A DNA stretch of 64,000 nucleotides from Bordetella parapertussis. GTDB taxonomy: Bacteria > Pseudomonadota > Gammaproteobacteria > Burkholderiales > Burkholderiaceae_B. The first letter of the stretch is position 1, and each line of letters starts with the position of its first letter. The stretch lies in the NCBI GenBank assembly GCA_945865935.1, contig CAMBFI010000004.1, forward strand, positions 103,683 to 167,682. Direction: 5' to 3'. The position numbers and the translations under genes were made by a program. Shown here in pieces: positions 9,483 to 17,723 of the stretch. Under the pieces are notes generated by a model. The model saw only the letters and a program-made list of their open reading frames with translations, did not search any database and was not told where the DNA came from.

Positions 9483-10405
9483 TGGCTGAATTTCAACTAA
9501 ACACACCTGTTGCGCTCATCATATTCAATCGGCCTGATACGACAGAGAGAGTCTTTGCCGAAATTGCAAAAGCTAAACCCCCCATTCTCTTAGTTGTAGC
9601 CGACGGGCCTCGTGAGAATCGCCCCGAGGAGGCACAGAGGTGCGAGCGCGCGCGCGCGATTGTCGCGCAAGTGGACTGGCCTTGCCAGGTACTGACCAAC
9701 TACGCCGACGCCAATATGGGCTGCAAAATACGGGTTGCAAGTGGAATAGACTGGATTTTTGAAATGGTTGAAGAGGCAATCATCTTGGAAGATGATTGCC
9801 TCCCAGAGCCCACCTTTTTCAGATTTTGCGAAGAGATGCTGATTCGGTACCGTGATGACGAACGAATAAGTATGGTTTCAGGAGGTAACTTACAGTTTGG
9901 TCAACGTCGAGGCTTGGGAAGTTACTATTTCTCGCGCTACACCCATATATGGGGTTGGGCGACCTGGCGTAGGGCGTGGCAACATTATGATCGAGACATC
10001 AGCCGTTGGCCGAAACTGCGGGAAGAGGGCTGGATTGAATCCATGTTTAAAAACAAAGGCGAACATGCCTACTGGAGCAACTCTTTCGATGCAGTTCACA
10101 GCGGAGAGCTCGATACATGGGACTGCTCATGGACGTTCGCATGCATGTTACGTGGCATGTTACAGATTTCCCCAAATGTGAACTTGATCTCGAATATCGG
10201 CTTTGGTCCCGGCGCAACCCATACACAGATAATTGGTATACACGCGAACATGCCAACTGAACCTATGAGGTTTCCGTTGGTTCATCCGGAAGTGGTTGTG
10301 CCAAGTCGGGAAGGCGATGACTTTATCTCTAACGATCAAATTGCACCGTCCTTTGCTAAAAGGCAGTGGCGTCGATTAAAAAAATACTTGTTTTGGGCGA
10401 AATAG
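9479..10405 (+). CDS. GT-A-like glycosyltransferase (HlpA-like), copy 2
   Basis: 308 residues, clearly paralogous to 2682-3647: both open with a V/IALIIFNRP-type strand, share ADGPR, NYADxNxGCK, an acidic ILEDDCLP motif near residue 100 and the WGWATWRRAWQHY segment. ATG 9479 overlaps the preceding TGA; a second ATG at 9482 gives a protein one residue shorter. Two DNA oddities lie inside: an alternating GC tract at 9646-9658 and a perfect 14-base inverted repeat at 9773-9802 that spans the acidic-motif codons. Likely a cytoplasmic GT-A transferase with unknown substrates. Confidence 0.78.
   Translation: MMAEFQLNTPVALIIFNRPDTTERVFAEIAKAKPPILLVVADGPRENRPEEAQRCERARAIVAQVDWPCQVLTNYADANMGCKIRVASGIDWIFEMVEEAIILEDDCLPEPTFFRFCEEMLIRYRDDERISMVSGGNLQFGQRRGLGSYYFSRYTHIWGWATWRRAWQHYDRDISRWPKLREEGWIESMFKNKGEHAYWSNSFDAVHSGELDTWDCSWTFACMLRGMLQISPNVNLISNIGFGPGATHTQIIGIHANMPTEPMRFPLVHPEVVVPSREGDDFISNDQIAPSFAKRQWRRLKKYLFWAK
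9646..9658. repeat. alternating GC dinucleotide tract
   Basis: Thirteen bases of uninterrupted GC alternation inside the second HlpA-like glycosyltransferase gene, encoding part of ERARAIV. Such tracts can slip during replication or adopt Z-DNA. Here it stays in frame and may simply reflect Arg-Ala codons. Confidence 0.6.
9773..9802. repeat. perfect inverted repeat, 14-base arms with 2-base loop
   Basis: The left arm GAGGCAATCATCTT (9773-9786) is exactly complementary to 9789-9802, separated only by GG. It sits within a coding sequence over the codons for the acidic EAIILEDDCL motif, so it is neither an intergenic terminator nor a normal operator site. The equivalent place in the paralogue at 2682 is only partly palindromic. 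Confidence 0.85.
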
Positions 10406-11560
10406 GTGCGCATTGCATTCGATCATCAAGCATTTTGCTTACAGCGTACGGGCGGCATATCGCGATATTTTTGTGAATTGGCGAATGCGATCCTCTTGAA
10501 ACATGAGGAACTACGTATTTTTGCCCCTGTGTATCGCAATACATATTTACGTAGCGTACAGCGGTCAAACGTAGAGGGATTTTGGGTCAAGGACTATCCA
10601 CCGTACATGGCAGGCCTATGTAGTAACTTAGCTGGCAGATGGGCTAGCTCAAAGATTAAGCAATGGCGCCCTGACGTGCTACACGAGACTTATTATGCTG
10701 CGACACCAAGGGGTGCTAACAGAATTCCCGTTGTGTTGTCAGTGTTTGACATGATCGGGGAATTAAACTTGATGGGTGACACCCATCAAGTTGTCGATAT
10801 AAAAAATTCGCCGAAGTACCGTGCTGTCCAGCGGGCGGATCACATAATTTGTATCTCTAAATCAACACAGCGCGACTTAGTTGAACTATTTGATGTCCCA
10901 ATATCGAAGACTTCGGTAATCTATTTGGGAAGTGATGCGTTGCACAGTAATGCGACCGGTTGCTTAAACAGTATCGAGTCGCCTAGCGCGGACTCAACCA
11001 AGCATAAAAAAAATAGTAAGCCATATCTTTTGTATGTGGGTTTGCGGGGGGCATACAAAAATTTCGCTACCCTGCTTGGCGCTTACGCCAAGTCCGCGCG
11101 ACTATCTAAAGATTTTGATCTTATTTCATTTGGTGCAGACGCCTTTAGTGGCGATGAAAGGGCGGAAATTGCCCGTTTAGGTTTATCGCAGTCCCAAGTG
11201 CGGCATGTTTATGGAGCGGATGATGTCTTGATTGATCTCTACCGTCATGCCACCGGATTTGTATACCCGTCAAAATATGAAGGCTTTGGGTTGCCACCAC
11301 TTGAGGCGATGGGGCAAGATTGTCCCGTCATAAGTAGCAATACAAGTTCTATGCCCGAAGTGATCGGCGATGCTGCAGAATATTTTGATCCATATAATGT
11401 CGATGAGATGATGTATGCGATAGAGCAAGTCGTGTATTCGCCGAGCCGAGCAGAAGATTTGATTGGTAAGGGACGAGTTCGAGCTAAGACATTTAGTTGG
11501 GGCAGATGTGCTGCCGAAACGTTGCTCTCGTATCAGGCAGTTAGCTCAAGATCCGGATAA
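10406..11560 (+). CDS. GT4-family glycosyltransferase
   Basis: 384 residues with a GTG start directly abutting the previous stop. The N-terminus reads MRIAFDHQAFCLQRTGGISRYF, with the GGISRY loop seen in mannosyltransferase-like GT4 enzymes, followed by DHIICISKST. The C-terminal domain has LYVGLRGAYKNF (acceptor/donor hinge region) and, near residue 285, YPSKYEGFGLPPLEAM, which contains the E-x7-E donor motif, followed by SSMPEVIGDAA. It is a soluble retaining GT-B enzyme acting on the lipid-linked glycan. A 27-base perfect palindrome (10766-10792) lies in its coding sequence over ELNLMGDTHQVVD, a region that looks divergent from usual family members. Confidence 0.9.
   Translation: MRIAFDHQAFCLQRTGGISRYFCELANAILLKHEELRIFAPVYRNTYLRSVQRSNVEGFWVKDYPPYMAGLCSNLAGRWASSKIKQWRPDVLHETYYAATPRGANRIPVVLSVFDMIGELNLMGDTHQVVDIKNSPKYRAVQRADHIICISKSTQRDLVELFDVPISKTSVIYLGSDALHSNATGCLNSIESPSADSTKHKKNSKPYLLYVGLRGAYKNFATLLGAYAKSARLSKDFDLISFGADAFSGDERAEIARLGLSQSQVRHVYGADDVLIDLYRHATGFVYPSKYEGFGLPPLEAMGQDCPVISSNTSSMPEVIGDAAEYFDPYNVDEMMYAIEQVVYSPSRAEDLIGKGRVRAKTFSWGRCAAETLLSYQAVSSRSG
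10766..10792. repeat. perfect 27-base palindrome, 13-base arms with 1-base centre
   Basis: The left arm AACTTGATGGGTG (10766-10778) is exactly complementary to 10780-10792 around a single A. It lies within the GT4 coding sequence about 1 kb downstream of the inverted repeat at 9773. Arms this long with almost no loop are not expected by chance in 64 kb. Confidence 0.88.
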
Positions 11561-11566
11561 AACCTA

Positions 11567-12649
11567 ATGAACATACTATATTTGTATACCGAGATCATGG
11601 GCTACAACCTACCTATTTTTGATCATCTGGCAAATGACTACGGGGCAATGATCCATGTCGTGAGGTGGACGAATAAAAAAAATACCCCTTTTCATCCCAA
11701 TGCTACCAGTCGAGTTAAATATTACGATCGATCACTCTATTCAAAGAAAGAACTTTGCGAATTAGCCAGCTCGTTAAATCCATCGGTTGTCTACATCTCT
11801 GGTTGGCAAGATAAGGGCTATCTGCCTGTAGCCCGTGAGCTCAAAGCGAAGGGGGTTCCTGTTGTGATGGGACTCGATAGCCAATGGGTTGGAAGCGCCC
11901 GACAGCGCATTGGCGCTAAGCTAATAAGACACGTCTATAAAAAGCGCTATTTTTCCTTTGCATGGGTACCTGGTCCATTGCAATATGAGTATGCCGCGCG
12001 AATTGGTTTTTCGAAATCGGAAATCATTTGCAATCTTCTGTCAGGAAATACTGAATTGTTCTCTCGTGGCGCCTCTGCTTTAGACGGCGATAAAAGCAAT
12101 GTATATCCGAAGCAGTTTTTATATGTTGGCCGATTTGTCGAGACTAAAGGGATCGATATTTTGATAGAGGCATACTCACGCTACAAAAATGTACACGGGG
12201 GAGACTGGAAATTAAAGTGCATCGGTAATGGCCCAATGGAGAAGCAACTTTTGAAAGCGCAGCAAGATGATTGTGGAATCACAGTCGAATCGTTTGCTGA
12301 ACAGCCAGCTCTCGTTGACTACGCTATCGAGTCTGGCGCATTCGTTTTGCCAAGTCGCTACGAGCCTTGGGGTGTGGTTGCTCATGAATTTGCATCAGCC
12401 GGACTGCCACTGATTTTGTCAGATGCCGTGGGCTCAAAACTACAATTTTTAGTCAGTAGCTACAACGGATACGAGTACCCTAGTCATTCAGCCGAAAGTC
12501 TTGCTTTGGCGATGTATAGCCTCTCCCTGCAGCCCGAAGAGACATTGCTTGCAATGGGAAAGCGAAGCGCCCACCTCGGCTTGAGCCTATGCCCGAAAAT
12601 TGCCGCTGCAAGCTTAATCTCTGTTCTTAAGGGATCTGTAGATGAGTGA
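11567..12649 (+). CDS. GT4-family glycosyltransferase
   Basis: 360 residues. The N-terminal domain starts MNILYLYTEIMGYNLPIF, contains VVYISGWQDKGY and a basic HVYKKRYFSFAW segment that may sit at the membrane surface. The C-terminal domain has FLYVGRFVETKGIDILIEAY, a classic GT4 strand-loop, and near residue 260 LPSRYEPWGVVAHEFASAG, the donor-binding motif with E-P-W-G and a second acidic residue. It starts 6 bases after the preceding stop and overlaps the next gene by 8 bases. Its role is addition of one sugar to the repeat unit; the identity of that sugar is unknown. Confidence 0.88.
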   Translation: MNILYLYTEIMGYNLPIFDHLANDYGAMIHVVRWTNKKNTPFHPNATSRVKYYDRSLYSKKELCELASSLNPSVVYISGWQDKGYLPVARELKAKGVPVVMGLDSQWVGSARQRIGAKLIRHVYKKRYFSFAWVPGPLQYEYAARIGFSKSEIICNLLSGNTELFSRGASALDGDKSNVYPKQFLYVGRFVETKGIDILIEAYSRYKNVHGGDWKLKCIGNGPMEKQLLKAQQDDCGITVESFAEQPALVDYAIESGAFVLPSRYEPWGVVAHEFASAGLPLILSDAVGSKLQFLVSSYNGYEYPSHSAESLALAMYSLSLQPEETLLAMGKRSAHLGLSLCPKIAAASLISVLKGSVDE

Positions 12650-13820
12650 GATTGTCGTGGCGGTTGACGCGTCTCGTATCCGATCGGGCGGTGGCGTTGC
12701 ACACTTAATTGGAATTTTGAGTGTTGATCAAATTGATATTTTTGGCTTTAAAGAGATTCACGTTTGGAGCTATCAAAAACTACTCGATGCTATTCCTAAT
12801 AGACCTTGGTTGTATAAGCATTATGTGGCGGATTCTGAGCGGTCCATCATTACGCAGTTAAGATGGCAAGCGGACAAGTTACCCCAAGAGATTCGAGCGC
12901 ATGGGTGTGACATCCTGTTTTCAGCGGACGCAGGTACTGTATGTAGATTTGAACCCATGATTGTTCTTAATCAGAACATGCTTCCTTATGATGATGGGGT
13001 CTTGCGTTTGTTTGGATGGAGTAGGGATCGAATACAACAAAAGATAATCTATTATGTTCAAAAGCGAGCATTTCTCTCAGCGACAGCCTCTGTCTTTCTG
13101 ACGCAACACGCAGCAGATCAAGTTCAACGGCATACAGGTAAGTTAAAGCGAACGCGGATTATCCCGCATGGTGTAGGCCAAATTTTTAAAGACACACGCC
13201 ATAGAGATGTCTGGCCGCAGGGGATCTCAGCGCCTATCAGGTGCTTATATGTATCACCAATACTCGAGTATAAGTATCAATGGGTTGTGGTGCGAGCGAT
13301 TGAGGTTCTTCGTGATCGTGGACATAATCTTGCCCTTACTCTTGTAGGGGGAGGTGGTAGACGCGCGAAGAAAATGCTGGATAGACAACTTAATATTTCC
13401 GACCCTAAGCGGGAGTTTGTTCAAGTCTTAGAGTTTCTCCCGCACGTTGAAATCCCAGAATATATTGCCAATACAAATATTTTTATTTTCGCCTCAGGTT
13501 GTGAAACGTTTGGAATTTCTTTGCTCGAAGCGATGGCGGTAGGCGCACCAATAGCCAGCTCTAATCGCAGCAGCCTACCCGAAACATTAAAAGATGGGGG
13601 TGTTTATTTTGATCCTAGCGATCACTTATCGATTGCCCAGTCTATACAAGAACTAATTGATCAGCCCAATCTACGGGCCGAGATAGCAAAGCGTGCGACT
13701 AATATTTCTAGACAGTACTCCTGGGAGCGATGCGCAGATGAGACTTGGCGATACGTAAGTCAAATATATAAAGATTATGACACCGCCGATCAAGTAAAAA
13801 AATCAAACATAGCATTCTGA
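12642..13820 (+). CDS. GT4-family glycosyltransferase (RfbU-like)
   Basis: 392 residues. The N-terminus (VAVDASRIRSGGGVAHLIG) resembles the RfbU-type group of LPS mannosyltransferase-like enzymes. The C-terminal domain shows CLYVSPILEYKYQW, then LVGGGGRRAKKML, and near residue 285 SGCETFGISLLEAMAVGAP with the two glutamates of the donor site. No membrane segment is evident. It overlaps the upstream gene by 8 bases and the downstream GT2 gene as TGATG, so the run of transferases is likely translated as one coupled unit. Confidence 0.87.
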   Translation: MSEIVVAVDASRIRSGGGVAHLIGILSVDQIDIFGFKEIHVWSYQKLLDAIPNRPWLYKHYVADSERSIITQLRWQADKLPQEIRAHGCDILFSADAGTVCRFEPMIVLNQNMLPYDDGVLRLFGWSRDRIQQKIIYYVQKRAFLSATASVFLTQHAADQVQRHTGKLKRTRIIPHGVGQIFKDTRHRDVWPQGISAPIRCLYVSPILEYKYQWVVVRAIEVLRDRGHNLALTLVGGGGRRAKKMLDRQLNISDPKREFVQVLEFLPHVEIPEYIANTNIFIFASGCETFGISLLEAMAVGAPIASSNRSSLPETLKDGGVYFDPSDHLSIAQSIQELIDQPNLRAEIAKRATNISRQYSWERCADETWRYVSQIYKDYDTADQVKKSNIAF

Positions 13821-14602
13821 TGAAAATTTCAATTGTGACGATTTCGTTTAATCAACGGGAGTACTTGAAGGAAAGTATTGAATCAGTCTTGTCACAAGAA
13901 GGCTGTTCGATCGAATATATCGTCGTAGACCCCGGCAGTACCGATGGTAGTCGGGAGCTCATCAACTCTTATGGCGACCGAATCATCAAAGTGTTTCAGC
14001 CAGATCATGGTCCCGCAGATGGCTTGAATCAAGGCTTTAGTGTCGCGACTGGTGATATTTACGGATTTATTAATTCAGACGACTATCTTTTACCAAATGC
14101 CTTAGCTGCGATTAGGCGATTTTTTGGCAATTCGCGACTAGACACGTTTGTCAGCGGAAAGGGGTTCACACAGTACCCGGATGGGCGTCGACAGCTTGTT
14201 AACCCTAGTTTGCTTAGTCGGCGTTCGATGCTCTGGCGATCAGCTGTGATTTTTCAGCAAGCAACATTTTTTCCAGCTACGCTATTCAATGCAGTTGAAG
14301 GGTTTAATGTTAAAAATAAAACCTGCTGGGATTATGAACTGTATCTAAAGTTTTTGATTAGTGGTGCATCGCATAAGCTTATTGATGACGAGTTGGCAGT
14401 GTTTCGTTTGCATGATCAATCAATTTCTGGAACTGGCCGACTAAACGATTTGTATCTAGAAGAGCTGGATGGCTTGTTTCAACAATATGTAGGTCGAAGG
14501 CGAAACTGGTCCGACGGGTTGGCTACGATCTATTTACGTGCGGAGAGGGAGCTAAGACGGCGTATGGCGCACATCCGTTTTTTGTCTAAGAGATCCACTT
14601 GA
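13820..14602 (+). CDS. GT2-family glycosyltransferase (WcaA-like)
   Basis: 260 residues, an ordinary-length single-domain GT-A enzyme. It opens MKISIVTISFNQREYLKESI, has YIVVDPGSTDGS in the nucleotide-binding region, and carries INSDDYLLPN near residue 82 with the metal-binding D-D pair. The C-terminal WDYELYLKFLISGA segment matches the family catalytic loop. It is an inverting transferase expected at the cytoplasmic face of the inner membrane. It overlaps its upstream neighbour by one base and its downstream neighbour by four (TTGA). Confidence 0.9.
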   Translation: MKISIVTISFNQREYLKESIESVLSQEGCSIEYIVVDPGSTDGSRELINSYGDRIIKVFQPDHGPADGLNQGFSVATGDIYGFINSDDYLLPNALAAIRRFFGNSRLDTFVSGKGFTQYPDGRRQLVNPSLLSRRSMLWRSAVIFQQATFFPATLFNAVEGFNVKNKTCWDYELYLKFLISGASHKLIDDELAVFRLHDQSISGTGRLNDLYLEELDGLFQQYVGRRRNWSDGLATIYLRAERELRRRMAHIRFLSKRST

Positions 14603-16437
14603 TTTCCTCAAGTATGGTCCTCAGCAATGCCATTATGGATTTTATAATCCTATCAGTAGTGCTTTTTCTTGTTGCACTAACCGCTGGCGGTTGGGGTAGG
14701 TTAACTTTTAGATTGATCGGGCTTGTATCGCCTAAGACACTAGATACCAGTTCAGTTTGGCTGGGATTCGCAGCCCTGTGTGCATTAGCGGAGCTACTGC
14801 AACTATTTGTACGACTCGATGCGCTTGTCAGTGTAATTATTGTCATGATCGGGATAGGTGCCTATGCCACTGACAAACATTTTTCGACTGCAACCTGTGT
14901 TCGTGATAGCACCACTATTTTCATAAAATACCGTTTGTTATTTTTGCTTGTCACGATTATCTTGATATTGTGGTGCCTACGCGCAATGGGCTCACCAAAT
15001 AACGTAGATTCAGGCTTGTATCATTTTCAAACGATCCGCTGGCTAAACGAGCACCCCTTAATCACTGGATTGGCAAACGTACATTGGCGCTTTGCTTTTA
15101 ATCAAAGTTATTTTGGATTTCTCGCACTACTAAACTTTTATCCATTTTGGGGCAAAGGGTACGCCGCTGGGGGGATCTTTCTTCTGGCGCTATCACTATG
15201 TACTTTGATTGAAGTTGGTGTTCGACAAACCAAGTTGTGGCGATGGACGGTTGGCGGGGTATTGTTTGTGTATTTTGGCTATGTGGCCGGAACAATATCG
15301 AGCCCTGCCCCAGACATAGCGATTGGGTTAGTCGAAATAGCGATTGCATTACTTTTGATGCGAATTGCATTCTCCGCAACGAGTACAGCACAAACAGACC
15401 GTGACTTTGTAGTGGTGGTAGCACTCTGCTTTACAGCCGTGACGATAAAACTTAGCGGCATAGCATTTGGCGCTATTAGCATCTTGTGTGGACTGATCTT
15501 TATAAAGGGTAAATTAAATGCGGGAGCATCATCATCAGCACGGTTAGCCGGTTTGATTTTGGTTGCGACGATTGTCCACAGCATTCGAAGTTATATTTTG
15601 TCAGGCACGATTATGTTTCCAAGTACGGCATTTGCCCTGCTTGACAAGGAGTGGTCACTACAGCTTTCTCAGATACTGTTTGAGAAAGATTTGATTCTAA
15701 GTTTTGCGAGAAGGCCAGATATCTTAAATCCTGCAATTGTTCTTGGTAATTGGGAGTGGTTGCCGGAGTGGTTTGATCGTATGACGGTCGATATTATTAG
15801 TATGTTTGTCGTAGCCTTTTCTACCATGCTGGTTAGCATCGTAGGTGCGATTTTTATTCAGCAAAATTATGAGTCAAAGCGGCTTAACATGCTGTACTTG
15901 CCGCTAGTTGGTAGTGTATTTTTTTGGTTTCTAACCGCACCCGATCTAAGATTTTTAGGCGCAGTGCTGCCACTCTTTCTCGCAACGGGACTTTGGTTAG
16001 CGATTAGACAAGTTCAACTCACGCCGATCGGGCAAAAACTAGGGCCTTACGCCATACCCAAGGGAGGTGAGGTGGCATTAGCTTGTGTTCTGCTCGCCTT
16101 ATCTACAAAGCTGTTAGGTGTCCGAGCAGTTTCATTGGAGGGCTGGCAGTCGATACCTCAAGTAAACGCAGAGCTCAGGCGAACGGATTCTGGTTTCTAT
16201 ATTTTTGTCCCTGACGGTGGCGGCTTTTGTTGGGACCATCCATTGCCCTGTGCCCCTATATTTCATCCTAACTTGCGTTTCAAGGACGCTCCGTGGACGG
16301 TTATCGGAACAGATCTGACGATAGAGAGGAAGTACTTCACAACCAAAACAAATCCTGACCCAACAGTAAATCAGATTTATCGATTTATTCCAGAAAGAGA
16401 TAGCCAAGCTCCGTCTAATAAGCCCATTTCGAAATGA
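14599..16437 (+). CDS. polytopic membrane protein, LIC_10190-like (possible GT-C or polymerase)
   Basis: 612 residues with about a dozen strongly hydrophobic segments through residue 490 and a soluble C-terminal tail. The loop around residues 135-165 has VDSGLYHFQTIRWLNEHPL followed by GLANVHWRFAFN, closely resembling the LIC_10190 membrane-protein family found in surface-sugar loci. An acidic residue in a first periplasmic loop is also the hallmark of GT-C transferases, so lipid-linked-sugar transfer or polymerisation is plausible but unproven. The TTG at 14599 overlaps the preceding TGA; the ATG at 14614 is an alternative start. It overlaps the next gene as ATGA. Confidence 0.7.
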   Translation: MISSSMVLSNAIMDFIILSVVLFLVALTAGGWGRLTFRLIGLVSPKTLDTSSVWLGFAALCALAELLQLFVRLDALVSVIIVMIGIGAYATDKHFSTATCVRDSTTIFIKYRLLFLLVTIILILWCLRAMGSPNNVDSGLYHFQTIRWLNEHPLITGLANVHWRFAFNQSYFGFLALLNFYPFWGKGYAAGGIFLLALSLCTLIEVGVRQTKLWRWTVGGVLFVYFGYVAGTISSPAPDIAIGLVEIAIALLLMRIAFSATSTAQTDRDFVVVVALCFTAVTIKLSGIAFGAISILCGLIFIKGKLNAGASSSARLAGLILVATIVHSIRSYILSGTIMFPSTAFALLDKEWSLQLSQILFEKDLILSFARRPDILNPAIVLGNWEWLPEWFDRMTVDIISMFVVAFSTMLVSIVGAIFIQQNYESKRLNMLYLPLVGSVFFWFLTAPDLRFLGAVLPLFLATGLWLAIRQVQLTPIGQKLGPYAIPKGGEVALACVLLALSTKLLGVRAVSLEGWQSIPQVNAELRRTDSGFYIFVPDGGGFCWDHPLPCAPIFHPNLRFKDAPWTVIGTDLTIERKYFTTKTNPDPTVNQIYRFIPERDSQAPSNKPISK

Positions 16438-17723
16438 GAAAGATGACAAGTCTTCTTCGGCGTATGCGAAATAAAGTGGTGCGCATGGTTTTATGGCCTT
16501 TTCATAGGATTAAGCACGTCCTCTGCCAAGTGATTACTCGAATCTTTGATCTGATGTTTGACGGTGGATGGCTAATTGATCGTCTCTACCGTAGTCGATT
16601 AGATATTAGGTCCGTATTACTTATTAGACTAGATCTAATTGGTGACTTTACCCTTTGGCTAGATAGTGCTGCCGTATACCGCGAAATTTATCCCGATCGG
16701 AAATTGGTTTTGTGTGCGAACCGATTGTGGGCAGAACTTGCCCGACAGCAGCCTTACTGGGATGAGGTGATTGAAGTGGACATTGATCGGCTCCGCACCG
16801 ATCAAATATATAGTTTGAAGTTAATGGTTCGCTTGCATTGGCGAGGCTTTAATGTTGCTATTCAACCAACCTTTTCGCGCGAAATTGTTGTCGATAGACT
16901 AGTGAGAGCGACGGGTGCGATTGAGAGAATCGGACAGCAGGGCGACGCAAGTAATCTTAATGCGTTAGATAAGAAAATAACCGATGGATGGTACACGCGG
17001 TTAATCTTTGCTGGCATATCGCAATCGATGGAGCTTCAGAAAAATGCTGAGTTTGTCAGAGCTCTCGGTGCCAATAGCTTTCGAAGTAGTGTTGGACACT
17101 TAATTTTCCCATTTCCGAAAACCGTTTTTTTTGAATCTGATAAAGCGTATGTTGTGATCTGTCCTAGCGCCTCGTGGATGCCTAAAGCATGGCCGGCTGA
17201 TAAATTTGCACACTTGGCTCAGGATCTGTACTTACAACAAAACCTGAGAATCGTGTTGTGCGGCGCTCCAGCGGACCATGCGCTGTGCGAGCGTATTGTG
17301 CGCGCGACAAAAACACCCATCGATAATCTGGCGGGACAGACGTCGCTCATACAGTTGCTGGAAGTGATCGCTGGCGCAAGCTTGGTGATTTCTAATGATT
17401 CGGGCAATATTCATCTAGCAGCTGCGCTTCGGATACCGTCGGTATGTATCGTCGGAGGTGGGCACGCCACACGATTCTTGCCCTATGTCGTCGATAATAA
17501 TCAAGACTGCGTGCTCCCCAGCGTCGCGTTACATTATATGGATTGCTTTGGCTGTGGTTGGCAGTGTAAGTTCCCAATCAAGGTTGGTGACCCAGTTCCG
17601 TGTGTATCCAACATTGAATTGTCAACAGTGATGACACTGTGTCGGAATATGCTAACGCGTACGCCGCCTGGCGCCTCTCCAAAGCCGAGTTACGAACACG
17701 TACAGATTAAACATGATACTTAG
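16434..17723 (+). CDS. GT9-family (heptosyltransferase-like) glycosyltransferase
   Basis: 429 residues. A basic N-terminal extension of about 55 residues precedes the GT9 fold, which begins VLLIRLDLIGDFTLWLDS. The C-terminal domain shows VICPSASWMPKAWPADKFAHLA, LVISNDSGNIHLAAAL (the conserved donor-site motif) and IVGGGHATRFLPY, all typical of ADP-heptose:LPS heptosyltransferases. With a heptose-nucleotide pathway in the same locus (29708-33207) a heptose donor is possible, but that pathway makes a GDP-activated sugar while classical GT9 enzymes use ADP-heptose. A cysteine-rich stretch DCFGCGWQCKF lies near the C-terminus. The ATG overlaps the previous stop (ATGA). Confidence 0.85.
   Translation: MRKMTSLLRRMRNKVVRMVLWPFHRIKHVLCQVITRIFDLMFDGGWLIDRLYRSRLDIRSVLLIRLDLIGDFTLWLDSAAVYREIYPDRKLVLCANRLWAELARQQPYWDEVIEVDIDRLRTDQIYSLKLMVRLHWRGFNVAIQPTFSREIVVDRLVRATGAIERIGQQGDASNLNALDKKITDGWYTRLIFAGISQSMELQKNAEFVRALGANSFRSSVGHLIFPFPKTVFFESDKAYVVICPSASWMPKAWPADKFAHLAQDLYLQQNLRIVLCGAPADHALCERIVRATKTPIDNLAGQTSLIQLLEVIAGASLVISNDSGNIHLAAALRIPSVCIVGGGHATRFLPYVVDNNQDCVLPSVALHYMDCFGCGWQCKFPIKVGDPVPCVSNIELSTVMTLCRNMLTRTPPGASPKPSYEHVQIKHDT

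Noticed and set aside
15663..15687. 8-base inverted repeat in the membrane protein gene
   Set aside because: About ten of this size are expected by chance in the window.
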